Counted from the stretch's first letter, positions 27,364-37,048 are shown. The stretch is DNA of 64,000 nucleotides from Asticcacaulis currens (GCF_028550395.1 NZ_JAQQKW010000004.1:62001-126000); one strand, 5' to 3'. A program made the numbers and translations. The notes: a model not told the origin generated them from the letters alone.

Positions 27364-27510
27364 CAATTCCTCAACCATACGGCCGCACCTGACGAATTCA
27401 CTGTACCATTGCTCCCGACAATCGCTCAGTGCGCTTTTGTTTGGGGAAATGGGCAAGCGATAGCTGGCACTCGCTTCAAATCCTGGAAGAAAAGTAATAT
27501 AATCGGGTGT

Positions 27511-28467
27511 ATGCCACACCAAAATTCCACGGACGCCATCAACGCGTTACTTCAGGATTTCCGCTTTACCGGGGTTTCTTACGGCCAATGCGAAATGCAG
27601 AAGCCCTGGAGTATCTCGTTCACCCCTCAATCCACAGCACGGTTGCACTTGGTTGTCGAAGGAGAGGCGTGGCTAAAGTCGGGAGACGGCGCTTGGGACC
27701 ACCTCGCCAAGGGCGATCTAGCTCTTTTGGTCCGCGGTCCAGAACACATTCTGGCCGATCGGCCAAACCGGCCGTCAACGCCGATAGAAGAATTGGCTGG
27801 CAGCGAGATCGCTCCAACGGTCTTTGAATTCGCAATTCCTGGACGAGGTAAGCGGACTGTGATGACCTGCTGCAGCGTAGCCTATCACGGGCCGGCCTTG
27901 AAATCTCTCACTGCCCTTATGCCGGAAAGTATAATAGTGCGTGCCGGATCGAACGACATCTCCGACCCTCTCCTCTTTCCCCTGCTCGACGCCATGGCGA
28001 ACGAGATCAGGGAAAAGCGTATGGGCAGCGCGACGATGTTGACGCGATTAGCGGACCTTGTCGTCGGGCGTATCATCCGTAGCTGGGCGGAAACAGCCCC
28101 GGCCTACTCGAACGGATGGTTAGCAGCTCTCAATGATCGGCGCCTGAGCAAGGCTCTCATCGCGATGCATAAGAATCCTGGAGATGATTGGAGCGCGCAA
28201 ACCTTAGCCCGTCAGTCGGGCATGTCGAAATCCGCCTTCTACGAGAGATTTACCGCGACCGTCGGCCAGACGCCCTCCAAGTATCTTGCGATGCTCCGCA
28301 TGTCGGCCGCCATCGAAATCCTCCGTTCCGGTAAGACGAATATCAACACGCTTGCTTTTAAGGTTGGCTACAAATCCGAGGCGTCTTTTAGCCGTGCGTT
28401 TAAGCGACTTGTTGGTCATGCGCCGGGCGCTGCGCGTCGGAAAGGAATGCCGGAAGAATTGCAATGA
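27511..28467 (+). CDS. AraC-family regulator with cupin domain
   Basis: 318 residues from ATG 27511. The N-terminal cupin domain (FTPQSTARLHLVVEGEAWL, DLALLVRGPEHIL) is of the cupin_6 type. The C-terminal double HTH of AraC/XylS (DDWSAQTLARQSGMSKSAFYERFTATVGQTPSKY, then INTLAFKVGYKSEASFSRAFKRLVG) is complete. It likely controls the next gene on the same strand, which begins 71 bases later. The ligand is unknown. Confidence 0.92.
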   Translation: MPHQNSTDAINALLQDFRFTGVSYGQCEMQKPWSISFTPQSTARLHLVVEGEAWLKSGDGAWDHLAKGDLALLVRGPEHILADRPNRPSTPIEELAGSEIAPTVFEFAIPGRGKRTVMTCCSVAYHGPALKSLTALMPESIIVRAGSNDISDPLLFPLLDAMANEIREKRMGSATMLTRLADLVVGRIIRSWAETAPAYSNGWLAALNDRRLSKALIAMHKNPGDDWSAQTLARQSGMSKSAFYERFTATVGQTPSKYLAMLRMSAAIEILRSGKTNINTLAFKVGYKSEASFSRAFKRLVGHAPGAARRKGMPEELQ

Positions 28468-28538
28468 AAACTGGATTTAAACTCATTTAAATTCCAATTC
28501 TAATTGCCATTATTGTTCTGTGCAAACGGAGCAAAATA

Positions 28539-29168
28539 ATGATTGCTGCAAAATTCGCGGGCGCTGCCCTCGGCGCAATGGTGTTGATGACGTTGAACGC
28601 ATCCGCATTCGCACAATCGCCGACAAGTGCCATCGCCACGATGAACGAGCCCGGGCCCGAGGCTCGGGCTTTGGCTGCGCGCGCGGGCGAGTGGACGCTC
28701 ACCCTAACTATTCACCCTAACCCGACAGCTGCGCCCATCGTATGGTCGGATCTCAAGGTGAGCCGTCAAATGGTCGGCGCCTTCTTGGAAGAAGTGATCT
28801 CGCCGGCAGATGCGTCACAGCCTGACTTCAAGCGGATCTCATACTTTCACTACAACCGCGTAGAGGGCCGATGGCAGTACGTATCCATGGATACTCGCTT
28901 TCCCGCCGGAATTATGCCGGCGTACAGCGTGGATGCCGGTTCGCCCGATCATCTTGTCCTGGAATTCCTACCCGTCGCGTTTGCCGGGTGGGATGACCAG
29001 GTCGATGGCTGGATGCTGCGTTCAAGTTACGAAGCTTTTGGATTAGGATCTGACCACGAAACGGCGAAACAATATTGGACCAGGGCCGATGGCTCGGGAA
29101 CGCGTTGGCTCGCCGTGGAGTATGACTATCGCCGGGTAGTGACGAACGCGGGTGCCATGCGACGATGA
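28539..29168 (+). CDS. Secreted DUF1579-like protein
   Basis: 209 residues behind GGAG. Signal peptide MIAAKFAGAALGAMVLMTL with cleavage after ASAFAQ. The mature part (LAARAGEWTLTLTIHP, FKRISYFHYNRVEGRWQYVSMDTR, KQYWTRADGSGTRWLAVEYDY) is a lipocalin-like beta barrel of the DUF1579 kind. Function unknown. Its position after the AraC gene suggests that it is the regulator's target. Confidence 0.75.
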   Translation: MIAAKFAGAALGAMVLMTLNASAFAQSPTSAIATMNEPGPEARALAARAGEWTLTLTIHPNPTAAPIVWSDLKVSRQMVGAFLEEVISPADASQPDFKRISYFHYNRVEGRWQYVSMDTRFPAGIMPAYSVDAGSPDHLVLEFLPVAFAGWDDQVDGWMLRSSYEAFGLGSDHETAKQYWTRADGSGTRWLAVEYDYRRVVTNAGAMRR

Positions 29169-29259
29169 GCCGTTACGCTTTGCGGCATTTCCGCATGCAC
29201 GCAGGCAAGGACGCAGAATTTCACTGCTGCGCAGAACATAAATTAACTAGCCGATCCGT

Positions 29260-29715
29260 ATGGAACGCCAACTCACTGGGAAACCTGCATTGCCAGAGAT
29301 AATCGAAGCTGCGACGGACGAAGAGATCCTCAAAACGTTCGAGGTGATGTCACAGCTTCATCCTCATTTAGACCAGTCAGACTATCTGAGGCGTATCCGG
29401 GAGTTAATGGGCGTGCAAGGCTATCGGCTGGTCTCCTTGTATGTCGGGTCGGCACCGACTGTCGTCGCGGGCTTCCGCCTGGTCGATACGTTGTTCGCTG
29501 GTAGGACCCTTCATGTCGACGATTTCGTCACTTTCAAAGATGCGAGATCGCTTGGCTACGGTGCCAAACTCCTTGAATGGCTGCGGATAGAAGCCAAGCT
29601 CAACAACTGCCGGCATTTCGAATCAATTTCCAAGATCACGCACGAAGACGCGCATCGCTTCTATGTGCGTGAAGGGTTCGATGCTAACGGCTTCAGCTTC
29701 CGAAAAACTCTTTAA
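29260..29715 (+). CDS. GNAT-family N-acetyltransferase
   Basis: 151 residues. Motifs: ILKTFEVMSQLHPHL at the start, VVAGFRLVDTLFAGRTLHVDDFVTF as the beta4 strand, ARSLGYGAKLLEWLRIEA as the acetyl-CoA loop (Gly-Tyr-Gly), and HRFYVREGFDANGFSFRKTL at the end. This is a common stand-alone bacterial GNAT. The substrate is unknown. The ATG at 29260 has no strong ribosome site. Confidence 0.88.
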   Translation: MERQLTGKPALPEIIEAATDEEILKTFEVMSQLHPHLDQSDYLRRIRELMGVQGYRLVSLYVGSAPTVVAGFRLVDTLFAGRTLHVDDFVTFKDARSLGYGAKLLEWLRIEAKLNNCRHFESISKITHEDAHRFYVREGFDANGFSFRKTL

Positions 29716-29797
29716 GAGCAACTGGCGGGCAGCTCCAACACACCTTTGCTATTAGTCGCATTTGAGTCATCGTGTTTGATGCGTAGCGCGGCGACAA

Positions 29798-30025
29798 ATG
29801 CCCTCGACCACGCTGGCATACCTTGGCGTGTTGCTGTTACGAGCCCTAAGCCTGAGTAGTGCCTGGGCTGCCGTAAACGGGGGCCTTGGCATCACTGTCC
29901 GTACCCGAGCCGGAGGGCCTTCACACCTAGGTGTGCTTGATGGGCTGCCAGAATTTCCAAAGATTGGCCTAGTCCTGAACCAAGCAGCATCCAATCCGGC
30001 CCCGCCTGTGAGGCGACTAGCTTAA
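29798..30025 (+). pseudogene. LysR regulator, C-terminal remnant
   Basis: About 75 codons matching only the end of LysR effector domains: LLLRALSLSSAWAAVNGGLGITVRTRAG, then LGVLDGLPEFPKIGLVLNQAAS and a stop. About 220 residues including the HTH are absent. A perfect 14-bp palindrome CACACCTAGGTGTG (29922-29935) lies inside the coding remnant. The rest of the 29716-30228 gap holds nothing else I recognise. Confidence 0.65.
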
Positions 30026-30228
30026 ATACTTCTGGCTAACTTTGACGACTTGTTACGCTCCCCAAAAGTGGCCCGATAATTGGCAATGACACAGTTTCAT
30101 TGTCGAAGTATCTCTTCGTGCCTATTCAAAAAAAGGTTTATAAAGTGCAATTTAAGAAGTCGACGTTTGCAGGGACTGAAGTAAACGTGAAAACCCAGCA
30201 ATTAAACCGTCCCGATCCACCGCACTTG

Positions 30229-31179
30229 TTATGCCGATGAAGTCGAAATGCGCCGCGCCGTGCGCACCGCTGCGAGCATTTCATCTTTCACCATGTTCCG
30301 CAACCAGACTTGCGCAGAAACGACGTCATCGCGCGACCGCCAGGCGAGCGTGACTTGAAAAGACGGACTTTCAAACGGCAAAGTGTGAAGCTTCAGTCCA
30401 AACTGCCTTGCGATCAGAGTAGCGGCCGTCGCCGGCAATGTCGCAACGAGGTCACTACCGCCGATAAGATACGGCAAGGCCGCAAAGCTCTCTGTAGCGA
30501 CCCGCACTGATCTGCTCCGCCCCAAGCGGCGTAGAGCGTCGTCGACAAGTCCTGTCCTGACACCTCTCGCCGAAACCAGCGCATGCGGCTTCCGGACATA
30601 GGTTTCGAGATCGAGCGCTTCGGTTCGATTGCCATCGGTCAGAGCCAAAAAGCGCTCGGTATATAACTCCTCGACGACAAGGCGCGGATCTAGCGCGGTG
30701 GGGTGGGCGGTGACGACAAGATCGGCGTGATTGTCCTGGAGCACCTCGGACACACGGCTATAATCGGCATGCCGGGCGACCAGCTCCATCGCCGGCGCCC
30801 GATGGGCAAGTGCCTTTCGCAAGCGTGACAACAGCACGATTTCGATATCGTCCGATAAGGCAATCCGAAGCGTTCCAGAGGAAACCTGCGGATCGAAATC
30901 AGAGGGCGTCAAAGCCGAGGCAATGACCGACAATGCGGGTGCCACGGCTTCAATCAACACCTCAGCATATTCCGTAGGCTGAAGCCCTAGCCGGCTCCTG
31001 TTGAATAAGGGGTCACCCGTCAGTTCTCGAAGGCGGGCCAACGCCATACTGACGCCGGAAGGTCCGAGGTACAATCTAGCCGCTGCGGCTTGAACGGATC
31101 GATGACGCATGACCATCGCGAACACAACCAGAAGATTAAGGTCGATTTTCCGCAGAACCGCTTCGTCGAAGTCTTGCAC
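30229..31179 (-). CDS. LysR-family (NodD-like) regulator
   Basis: 316 residues if translation starts at GTG 31179 (GGTGA five bases upstream); the frame is open to 31278. HTH: LRKIDLNLLVVFAMVMRHRSVQAAAARLYLGPSGVSMALARLRELTGDPLF, then an effector domain with LRIALSDDIEIVLLSRL and HADLVVTAHPTALD. The DLNLL start and GDPLF ending are typical of the NodD/NahR side of the LysR family. It diverges from the MDR oxidoreductase gene at 31307, the probable target. Confidence 0.9.
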   Translation of the reverse strand: MQDFDEAVLRKIDLNLLVVFAMVMRHRSVQAAAARLYLGPSGVSMALARLRELTGDPLFNRSRLGLQPTEYAEVLIEAVAPALSVIASALTPSDFDPQVSSGTLRIALSDDIEIVLLSRLRKALAHRAPAMELVARHADYSRVSEVLQDNHADLVVTAHPTALDPRLVVEELYTERFLALTDGNRTEALDLETYVRKPHALVSARGVRTGLVDDALRRLGRSRSVRVATESFAALPYLIGGSDLVATLPATAATLIARQFGLKLHTLPFESPSFQVTLAWRSRDDVVSAQVWLRNMVKDEMLAAVRTARRISTSSA

Positions 31180-31306
31180 GCCGTCACCAATATTGATGAA
31201 AATCCTCACAAATATCAATTTGAATGAATTATGACCGATATGCAACTTTTTGTCGGAGAGTGACGTCGCAGTTCTCAATGGCGTCGCTAGTGGTCAGGAA
31301 ATTCCC

Positions 31307-32305
31307 ATGCAGGCAATTGCAGTCATAAATTTCGGATCGGATCTAGCTGCGGTCGAAGCCCCAGATCCGCTTCCAGGTGCCAACCAGGTCCTCGTTCGCA
31401 ATGCGGCGTGTGGCCTGAACAATATCGATCTGCTCATAAAGGCAGGAGGTGTAATCCCTTCGGAGACAACGCCGCTGCCTCACATTCTTGGCGTGGAAGG
31501 CGCTGGCACAATTGAGGCTGTTGGTTCAGAGGTCAAGACATTCGCCATTGGTGACCGAGTGATGTGGCTGGGCAATATCGGGGCCGGAGGCTACGGACCT
31601 TTGACAGCGATTGACGCCAGCTACGTGGTCAAGATTCCCACAAACGTTCCTTTTAATGTAGCGGCATCTGCCCCCGTTGCGTACACGACCGCCAGAAATA
31701 TCATATTCAATTATGGTGCACCGGCCTCAGGCGACTGGCTTCTGGTGCATTCGGCGGCGGGCGGGGTTGGAAGCGCAATACTTCAAATTTCAAGGAATGC
31801 AGGCTTTCGAACAATCGCTCTGACCAGTAGTGCTAAACTGGATTATGCGAAGCGACAGGGAGCTGACGTCGCCATTGATCGAAGAGCTCCAGACCTTATC
31901 GACAGGATAAAGCGGACTGTCGGCGTGAGCGGCATCGCGTTGAGCCTAAACTCCGTTGGAGGGGACACCATTCTGCACGACGCGGAGGTTCTTGGCGATT
32001 TCGGCCAGATCGTGAGCTTTGGCCATCTGGGAGGGCTTCCCAGCGGCTCAGCGGCTGAACTGCTGATGCCTCATTTTGGCAAAAGCATCGGAATCAGGGT
32101 TTCAGACTTATTCACTTTATGGCGCAGCCAAAAGGTGCGCTTCAATGCCATCCTGAAAGAGATATCCGCCGACTTGGGCAACGGTGTAATTATGCCCCAT
32201 ATCGATTCATCGTTCCCCGTCGCTCGCGCCAATGCCGCCCATTCTCGCCTGCAGTCCGGGGCGGCTATCGGCAAGATCACACTTCAGCATTCGCTGAGTG
32301 CGTGA
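31307..32305 (+). CDS. Quinone-oxidoreductase-like MDR enzyme
   Basis: 332 residues from ATG 31307 (AGGAA upstream). Motifs: VLVRNAACGLNNIDLLIKAGG, ILGVEGAGTIEAVG, SAAGGVGSAILQIS (NADPH loop) and FGKSIGIRVSDLF. Zinc ligands are absent. It is a paralogue of the 20399-21397 enzyme and has the same divergent arrangement with a LysR gene, so the two modules may be ancient duplicates with different effectors. Confidence 0.9.
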   Translation: MQAIAVINFGSDLAAVEAPDPLPGANQVLVRNAACGLNNIDLLIKAGGVIPSETTPLPHILGVEGAGTIEAVGSEVKTFAIGDRVMWLGNIGAGGYGPLTAIDASYVVKIPTNVPFNVAASAPVAYTTARNIIFNYGAPASGDWLLVHSAAGGVGSAILQISRNAGFRTIALTSSAKLDYAKRQGADVAIDRRAPDLIDRIKRTVGVSGIALSLNSVGGDTILHDAEVLGDFGQIVSFGHLGGLPSGSAAELLMPHFGKSIGIRVSDLFTLWRSQKVRFNAILKEISADLGNGVIMPHIDSSFPVARANAAHSRLQSGAAIGKITLQHSLSA

Positions 32306-32362
32306 CGATCCAGGGCGCGCGATCATTACGTTGCGCGCCCTCTCCCGCCAGCAGGCGAACCG

Positions 32363-33226
32363 TTAGCGAAGCACCTTGATTATTGCCGCCAGCTCTTCAT
32401 CCGCAAATCCCTGACGTTCAGCCTCCACGAGCCAGCCATTTACAAGCTCGGGAACCTCGCCGTTAATCCCAAGCGCGGCGGACGTCTTGGCGATACGATC
32501 AACCGCAGCAATCGAGATCCGCATTGGACTTTCCGAGATGGCAAAATCACCTGATTTGATGACGCCTGATTGATGCGCGAAGAAGGCGCCGAAGCTTGGC
32601 GAGATAGATTCAACCAGCTTGCCGAACAGGCCTGGATCAATCCCTGTGACTTCCGAAATCCGAACCCCGTGGAGAAACCCTGCATAGGCACCATAGACGT
32701 AGGATAGCGTCGCGAGGTCCATGAACGCGCTAGCGTCCTTTGAATGCCCCAGATATATCAGATTGCCCGCCAATATTCGCAGCAGCGTCTCTGCACGCTC
32801 AAATGCTTCAGTCGAACCGGACAGAATAATAGGCGTTGAAGGTTCCCCCATCTGGCTAGGTGCAGCCTGAATGGCGCCGTCAAGATAATTGCCGCCGCGG
32901 TCCGCAACCCGATCATAGAAGGCCCTGGCCTGATCCGGGCCTGTAGTACCCAGATTGATTATGATCTTTTGAGCGAGCGCCTCACCGATATCGGAGTGAT
33001 CAAACACACTGCGAACAGCTTCGTCATCCGACAGAATAATCAGGGTGACCGGACTGGCGGCGATGGCTGCGGCAGGATTCGGTGCCACGCTAACCGCGTC
33101 GCTGGCAATCGCCGCCGCTTTCGCACTATTACGGTTCCAAACCGTCACCGAGCGCCCGGAGTTTCTAAGCAACTCGACCAGCCGCGTTCCCATTTGGCCA
33201 AGCCCGATAACCGTCACATCTGACAT
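32363..33226 (-). CDS. NADP-dependent oxidoreductase (beta-hydroxyacid dehydrogenase / imine reductase-like)
   Basis: 287 residues from ATG 33226, behind the strong site AAGAGGAG. N-terminal Rossmann motif VTVIGLGQMGTRLVELLRNSG (GLGQMG), SVTVWNRNSAKA, then GGNYLDGAIQAAPSQMGEPSTPIILSG and an all-helical C-terminal dimerisation domain. The usual catalytic Lys of 3-hydroxyisobutyrate dehydrogenases is not evident near GHSKDASAFMDLA, where the region is typical of imine-reductase-like members. It is divergent from an HxlR regulator. Confidence 0.85.
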   Translation of the reverse strand: MSDVTVIGLGQMGTRLVELLRNSGRSVTVWNRNSAKAAAIASDAVSVAPNPAAAIAASPVTLIILSDDEAVRSVFDHSDIGEALAQKIIINLGTTGPDQARAFYDRVADRGGNYLDGAIQAAPSQMGEPSTPIILSGSTEAFERAETLLRILAGNLIYLGHSKDASAFMDLATLSYVYGAYAGFLHGVRISEVTGIDPGLFGKLVESISPSFGAFFAHQSGVIKSGDFAISESPMRISIAAVDRIAKTSAALGINGEVPELVNGWLVEAERQGFADEELAAIIKVLR

Positions 33227-33284
33227 TTCATTCTCCTCTTGCTGATTGGAACACAAGAAGTAAGAATGGTGCTCTCTGAAGAGC

Positions 33285-33311
33285 AAGTACCCACTAAAAA
33301 GTCAGGTACTT
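33285..33311. promoter_or_regulatory. Inverted repeat operator between divergent genes
   Basis: AAGTACC (33285-33291) and GGTACTT (33305-33311) form a perfect 7-bp inverted repeat with a 13-base spacer, between the oxidoreductase (start 33226) and the HxlR gene (start 33335). HxlR-family dimers bind such sites, so autoregulation and control of the oxidoreductase are likely. Confidence 0.6.
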
Positions 33312-33334
33312 ACCAAAAGGGGCATTAGATTGTT

Positions 33335-33685
33335 ATGCCAAAGAAAATAAATAAGGAAAAAAGCAGCTATGCCTGCGGCATCGGCCCGGCGTTTGAGGCA
33401 ATCGGCGGCAAGTGGAAGGCTGTCATCCTCTGGGAGCTCCGAAACGGGCACCTGAGATTCGGCGAGTTGAAACGCCGCATACCCGGCGCGAGTGAAAAAA
33501 TGCTAATCCAGCAACTCCGTGCGCTCGAAGGCGACGGACTGGTAAATCGCCATATGTTTCCCCAAGTTCCACCTCATGTCGAATATTCCCTGACCGACAT
33601 GGGCGAGAAGCTCAACGTCGCCCTCTCCCCTGTTGCGGACTGGGGCGAAACCTTCGCAAAGGCGACTGGCCGCTATCCCGCGTAG
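33335..33685 (+). CDS. HxlR-family winged-helix regulator
   Basis: 116 residues: CGIGPAFEAIGGKWKAVILWELRNGHLRFGELKRRIPGASEKMLIQQLRALEGDGLVNR is a complete HxlR HTH, with the conserved Cys (YACG) that in several members senses aldehydes or oxidants. The tail VEYSLTDMGEKLNVALSPVADWG is also typical. It probably represses itself and the divergent oxidoreductase through the inverted repeat at 33285. Confidence 0.93.
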   Translation: MPKKINKEKSSYACGIGPAFEAIGGKWKAVILWELRNGHLRFGELKRRIPGASEKMLIQQLRALEGDGLVNRHMFPQVPPHVEYSLTDMGEKLNVALSPVADWGETFAKATGRYPA

Positions 33686-33848
33686 ACATAATAATGCGTG
33701 GGGGCTGAGTTAGACCTTCAGCTTTCAAGATATGTGTTTGACCTGTCATTCCGCCGGGAACCATTTCCCGGTCTGACTATGCATAAATTCGACGTTTAGC
33801 GATCGTATTACGCCGCTTGCCGCATCGACCAGCGTCTTAGGATGCGGA

Positions 33849-34907
33849 ATGACATACGCACTCGACAAAACGCTGATCCGCTCAATATGGCCCGCCTACC
33901 GCCCCACGCCGCTCATTGAAGCTGATGGGCTCGCCTCAAGGTTTGGGCTCGCTCGGGTTTTCGTTAAGAATGAGACGCTTCGCCCTCTCGGCAATTTCAA
34001 ATCCCTCGGCGGCATGACTGCGGGGCTTTCAGTCCTCATGGAGCGAACCGGCGCCCGGTCGATTGAAGCACTGGGAAGGTGCAATAATATCCCCGCGCTG
34101 ATCTGCGCAAGTGATGGCAACCACGGTCTGGCGGTTGCGGCCGCGGCGCACCATGTCAACGGTCGGGCGCTGATCATAATCCCCCGCCACGTGAGTCCGC
34201 GCCGGGTCGCCAAGATCCGCGCCCTTGGTGCCGAGGTGGTCCAGGTGAGTGGCACCTATGATGACGCGGTCATGGAGGCCCGCCGACGGGCTGAAAATGG
34301 CAGCGGCGTGCTCGTTGCCGACACCACAGACGATCGTTCCGATCCCACCGTTCAAAAGGTGGTCGCGGGCTATGGATTAATGGTGGACGAGATGGGGGTT
34401 CAGTTCCACGACAGGCTGACAGCGCCTACCCATATCTTTGTACAGGCAGGTGTCGGCGGATTGGCGGCGGCACTTGCGGATGGCTTCGCCAGCCGGTTTA
34501 GTACGCATCCGAAGATCGTCGTTGTTGAACCCAAGTCGGCAGACTGCGTTAGCCGCGCGCTTATTGCCGGGCGGCCCGTGCAGTGCCCAGGTAATCTTCG
34601 GACGATGGCGACTATGTTGTCATGCGGAGTTGCCTCAGCCCCCGCGCTGGCAAGCCTGTTGGCTCACCGGGCGCAAGGGCTGACTTTGTCGGAAACAGAA
34701 CTTCGTAACGGATCGAAGATCGCCAAAATGATAGGCGTGCCATCGACCGCCTCTGGCGCGGCCGGGCTCGCAGGATTGAAGGCCGCATGTCGCAATCCAA
34801 ACCTGAGAGCGACATTTGGCATCAACGAACGATCCAGGGTTCTGACAATTTTGACGGAAGGCAGTCAGCAAGTGACGCCATCTGCGCTCGCTCGTGATTA
34901 TCGATGA
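33849..34907 (+). CDS. PLP-dependent diaminopropionate ammonia-lyase-like enzyme
   Basis: 352 residues, fold-type II PLP enzyme. Lys of the Schiff base in GNFKSLGG, phosphate-binding loop likely VQAGVGGLAAALA, and ASDGNHGLAVAAAAHHVNGRALIIIP with the motif seen in diaminopropionate ammonia-lyases and threonine dehydratases. The end GINERSRVLTILTEG fits the first family. It deaminates 2,3-diaminopropionate or a related amino acid. The next genes on the other strand (GST, M20 peptidase) and an AsnC regulator suggest amino-acid or dipeptide use. It overlaps the convergent GST gene by ten bases. Confidence 0.85.
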   Translation: MTYALDKTLIRSIWPAYRPTPLIEADGLASRFGLARVFVKNETLRPLGNFKSLGGMTAGLSVLMERTGARSIEALGRCNNIPALICASDGNHGLAVAAAAHHVNGRALIIIPRHVSPRRVAKIRALGAEVVQVSGTYDDAVMEARRRAENGSGVLVADTTDDRSDPTVQKVVAGYGLMVDEMGVQFHDRLTAPTHIFVQAGVGGLAAALADGFASRFSTHPKIVVVEPKSADCVSRALIAGRPVQCPGNLRTMATMLSCGVASAPALASLLAHRAQGLTLSETELRNGSKIAKMIGVPSTASGAAGLAGLKAACRNPNLRATFGINERSRVLTILTEGSQQVTPSALARDYR

Positions 34908-35518
34908 TCGACGGCTTCACCGTGGAGAGGCGTCGCCAACATGGACGGTCTCGTTGAGAACTCGTCCATCCAGGCCGCAAGGTTTTTATGCTCCCGCCAG
35001 GATGGCAGGTTTCGAAACTCGATCCAACTGAGGGCTGTGGCAACAGCGATGTGACCAATAGATATGTGAAGTGATTTTCGAATTTGCTCGTCGAGCCATC
35101 CGTATGTGGTCACGAGCTTCAGCTTGAAACCTTCTGCAAGGGGTGGGTACCGGAGGGCTTCCGGCCGACGCAGGGTTTCCCAGCGAAGGCTTACCCCTGA
35201 ATCACAAACTCCCTGCGCGGCGGCTTGCAGAAGAAGGGCAGACCAGCGTGCTTCACCGGATTGAGGTATGAGCTTCGGATGTGGATGTAGTGTGTCCAGG
35301 TATGCGCAAATGACATCGGAATCGAAAAGCGCGCTCTCGCCCGGCCGTAGCAATACAGGCACCTTTCCGAGCGGATTTTCGGCAAACACAACCTCATTCG
35401 GATTTGTCGGGCTCGTCTCGTGGTGAATGACCTCGAGCCTGTCCGCCAGGCCGACCTCGTGGGCAAACACCAGGGCTTTCCGGGCATAGGGAGAATGGGT
35501 CTGATAAAGCAATTGCAT
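34898..35518 (-). CDS. Glutathione S-transferase family protein
   Basis: 206 residues, start ATG behind AAGGAAAA. N-terminal thioredoxin-like domain: LLYQTHSPYARKALVFAHEVGL, NPLGKVPVLLRPGESALFDSDVICAYLDTL (cis-Pro in KVPVL, SDVI). C-terminal helical domain with a final ALSWIEFRNLPSW. It conjugates or isomerises substrates with glutathione. It sits nine bases downstream of the M20 peptidase gene and is likely co-transcribed with it. Confidence 0.9.
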   Translation of the reverse strand: MQLLYQTHSPYARKALVFAHEVGLADRLEVIHHETSPTNPNEVVFAENPLGKVPVLLRPGESALFDSDVICAYLDTLHPHPKLIPQSGEARWSALLLQAAAQGVCDSGVSLRWETLRRPEALRYPPLAEGFKLKLVTTYGWLDEQIRKSLHISIGHIAVATALSWIEFRNLPSWREHKNLAAWMDEFSTRPSMLATPLHGEAVDHR

Positions 35519-35527
35519 GGCTTTTCC

Positions 35528-36931
35528 TTAATCTAGGTCAGAAAGAAGTCTGCCCAACACCGCGGTGATGCGTCGTGCGGTTGGCAGGTGCAGAAACTCG
35601 TTTGGTCCATGGGCATTGGATTGAGGGCCCAGCACACCGGTCACCAGAAATGGCGTCCCAGGGAATCGCTCGCTAAGGCTGGCTAGAAACGGAATGCCGC
35701 CGCCGCCGCCAAAATACCGTACGGGCCCGCCAAACGCGTCAGAGGCCGCTCGGTTTAGCGCCGCCGTGAGGCCCGCCCCCATAGCCGGCGCTTCCCATCC
35801 TTGCGATATCATCTGAGCATCGAAGGTCACGCTGCATCCATAGGGTGGATCGGCTTCTAACAGTTTCTTCAGCGCTAAAGCCGCCAACTCCGCATCCAAT
35901 GTTGGCGGCAGGCGGAGGCTGAGTTTCATTTGAACTTGCGGGTGGATGGCTGCGGCAGCCTTCGCAACGGTCGGCAGGCCATCAATACCCGTGACGGTAA
36001 GTTGCGACGTCCACGATCTATTCAAGACCAGTTCCGCTGCATCGTCGCTGACAAGGCGGGTGCTGCCCGCGAGTGGAAGCGCCGCAAAAAGCGTTTTTGC
36101 AATGGATGGGCCAGCCTCGACAGCCTGGACTCGGCGCAACTCCGGAATGAAAGTGAGGAACTGCGGGTCTACATCGCCCGTTTGAGGATCTTCCAACCTG
36201 GCCAGCAACTGGCAAGCAATCCGGAACGCTGTCGGCACGACACCCGCTCCATCGCCAGAATGGATGGTCTCCGTCAGCGTCTGAACCGTGAGGGTCCCCG
36301 CTACCTGACCGCGCACCGATGTCGTAACCCACAAACTATCATAATCCGCGGCGCCGGCGTCGAGGGCGACAATCAGATCCAAATCTTCCGTCCGCTGAAA
36401 CACAGAAGCGAGGTGGCCTTCGAGATCGAGACTTCCAGATTCCTCACATGCCTCGATCAGGATCATGCATCTGGGATGCTCCAGACCCTGAGCGCGAATG
36501 GCTTTCAAAGCGATCAGTGCTGAGAAGATTGCGTAGCCGTCATCAGCGCCCCCCCGACCGTAAAGCCGATCGCCCTCGACGACTGGCGACCAAGGTCCGC
36601 GGCCGTTCGTCCATCCGTCCATCGGCGGCTGCTTGTCGAGGTGGCCATAGATGAGAACTGTCTGAACCAAGCGTCCAGGAATGTCGATATATATTGCTGG
36701 GGTCACGCCGGGCGACGAAAGTATTTCAATGGTAGCCCCCGGAATGTCTAGGATTTGGCGGCTCGCCCAGCCCGCGAGCAAGCCGACGGCCTCATCCATA
36801 AAACCGTTCGTTTCCCAGTCATCGTCGAAAGCCGGTGATTGCACGGGAATGGCAATGTAGTCCTGCAGGGTCCGCATCGCGGGACCCGCCCACTCTGCAT
36901 CAATAAAGCGTTGAAATTCGACAAAATCCAT
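35528..36931 (-). CDS. M20-family metallopeptidase (dipeptidase-like)
   Basis: 467 residues. Two-zinc ligands are all visible: His/Asp in LIYGHLDKQPP, Asp in GRGGADDGYAIF, paired Glu in LIEACEESGSLDLEG, Asp in IVALDAGAADYDSLW and His near the end in NAHGPNEFLHL. This subgroup cleaves dipeptides or acylated amino acids in the cytosol. It is divergent from the AsnC regulator at 37049 and upstream of the GST gene. With the PLP lyase it makes a small amino-acid catabolic locus. Confidence 0.92.
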   Translation of the reverse strand: MDFVEFQRFIDAEWAGPAMRTLQDYIAIPVQSPAFDDDWETNGFMDEAVGLLAGWASRQILDIPGATIEILSSPGVTPAIYIDIPGRLVQTVLIYGHLDKQPPMDGWTNGRGPWSPVVEGDRLYGRGGADDGYAIFSALIALKAIRAQGLEHPRCMILIEACEESGSLDLEGHLASVFQRTEDLDLIVALDAGAADYDSLWVTTSVRGQVAGTLTVQTLTETIHSGDGAGVVPTAFRIACQLLARLEDPQTGDVDPQFLTFIPELRRVQAVEAGPSIAKTLFAALPLAGSTRLVSDDAAELVLNRSWTSQLTVTGIDGLPTVAKAAAAIHPQVQMKLSLRLPPTLDAELAALALKKLLEADPPYGCSVTFDAQMISQGWEAPAMGAGLTAALNRAASDAFGGPVRYFGGGGGIPFLASLSERFPGTPFLVTGVLGPQSNAHGPNEFLHLPTARRITAVLGRLLSDLD

Positions 36932-37048
36932 TGGACGATCCGGAGGTTGAAACGGCCTGCAAAATCTAAGGGTGATCCGTTCGTCTCCGCCGCGTTTGAG
37001 CCTGCCCGAACGCGGAATTTCGGCAAAAATTTCGCTTAAGAATATAGT

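Noticed and set aside
29922-29935. 14-bp palindrome CACACCTAGGTGTG as an operator
   Set aside because: It lies within the LysR remnant and has no promoter beside it; likely fortuitous.
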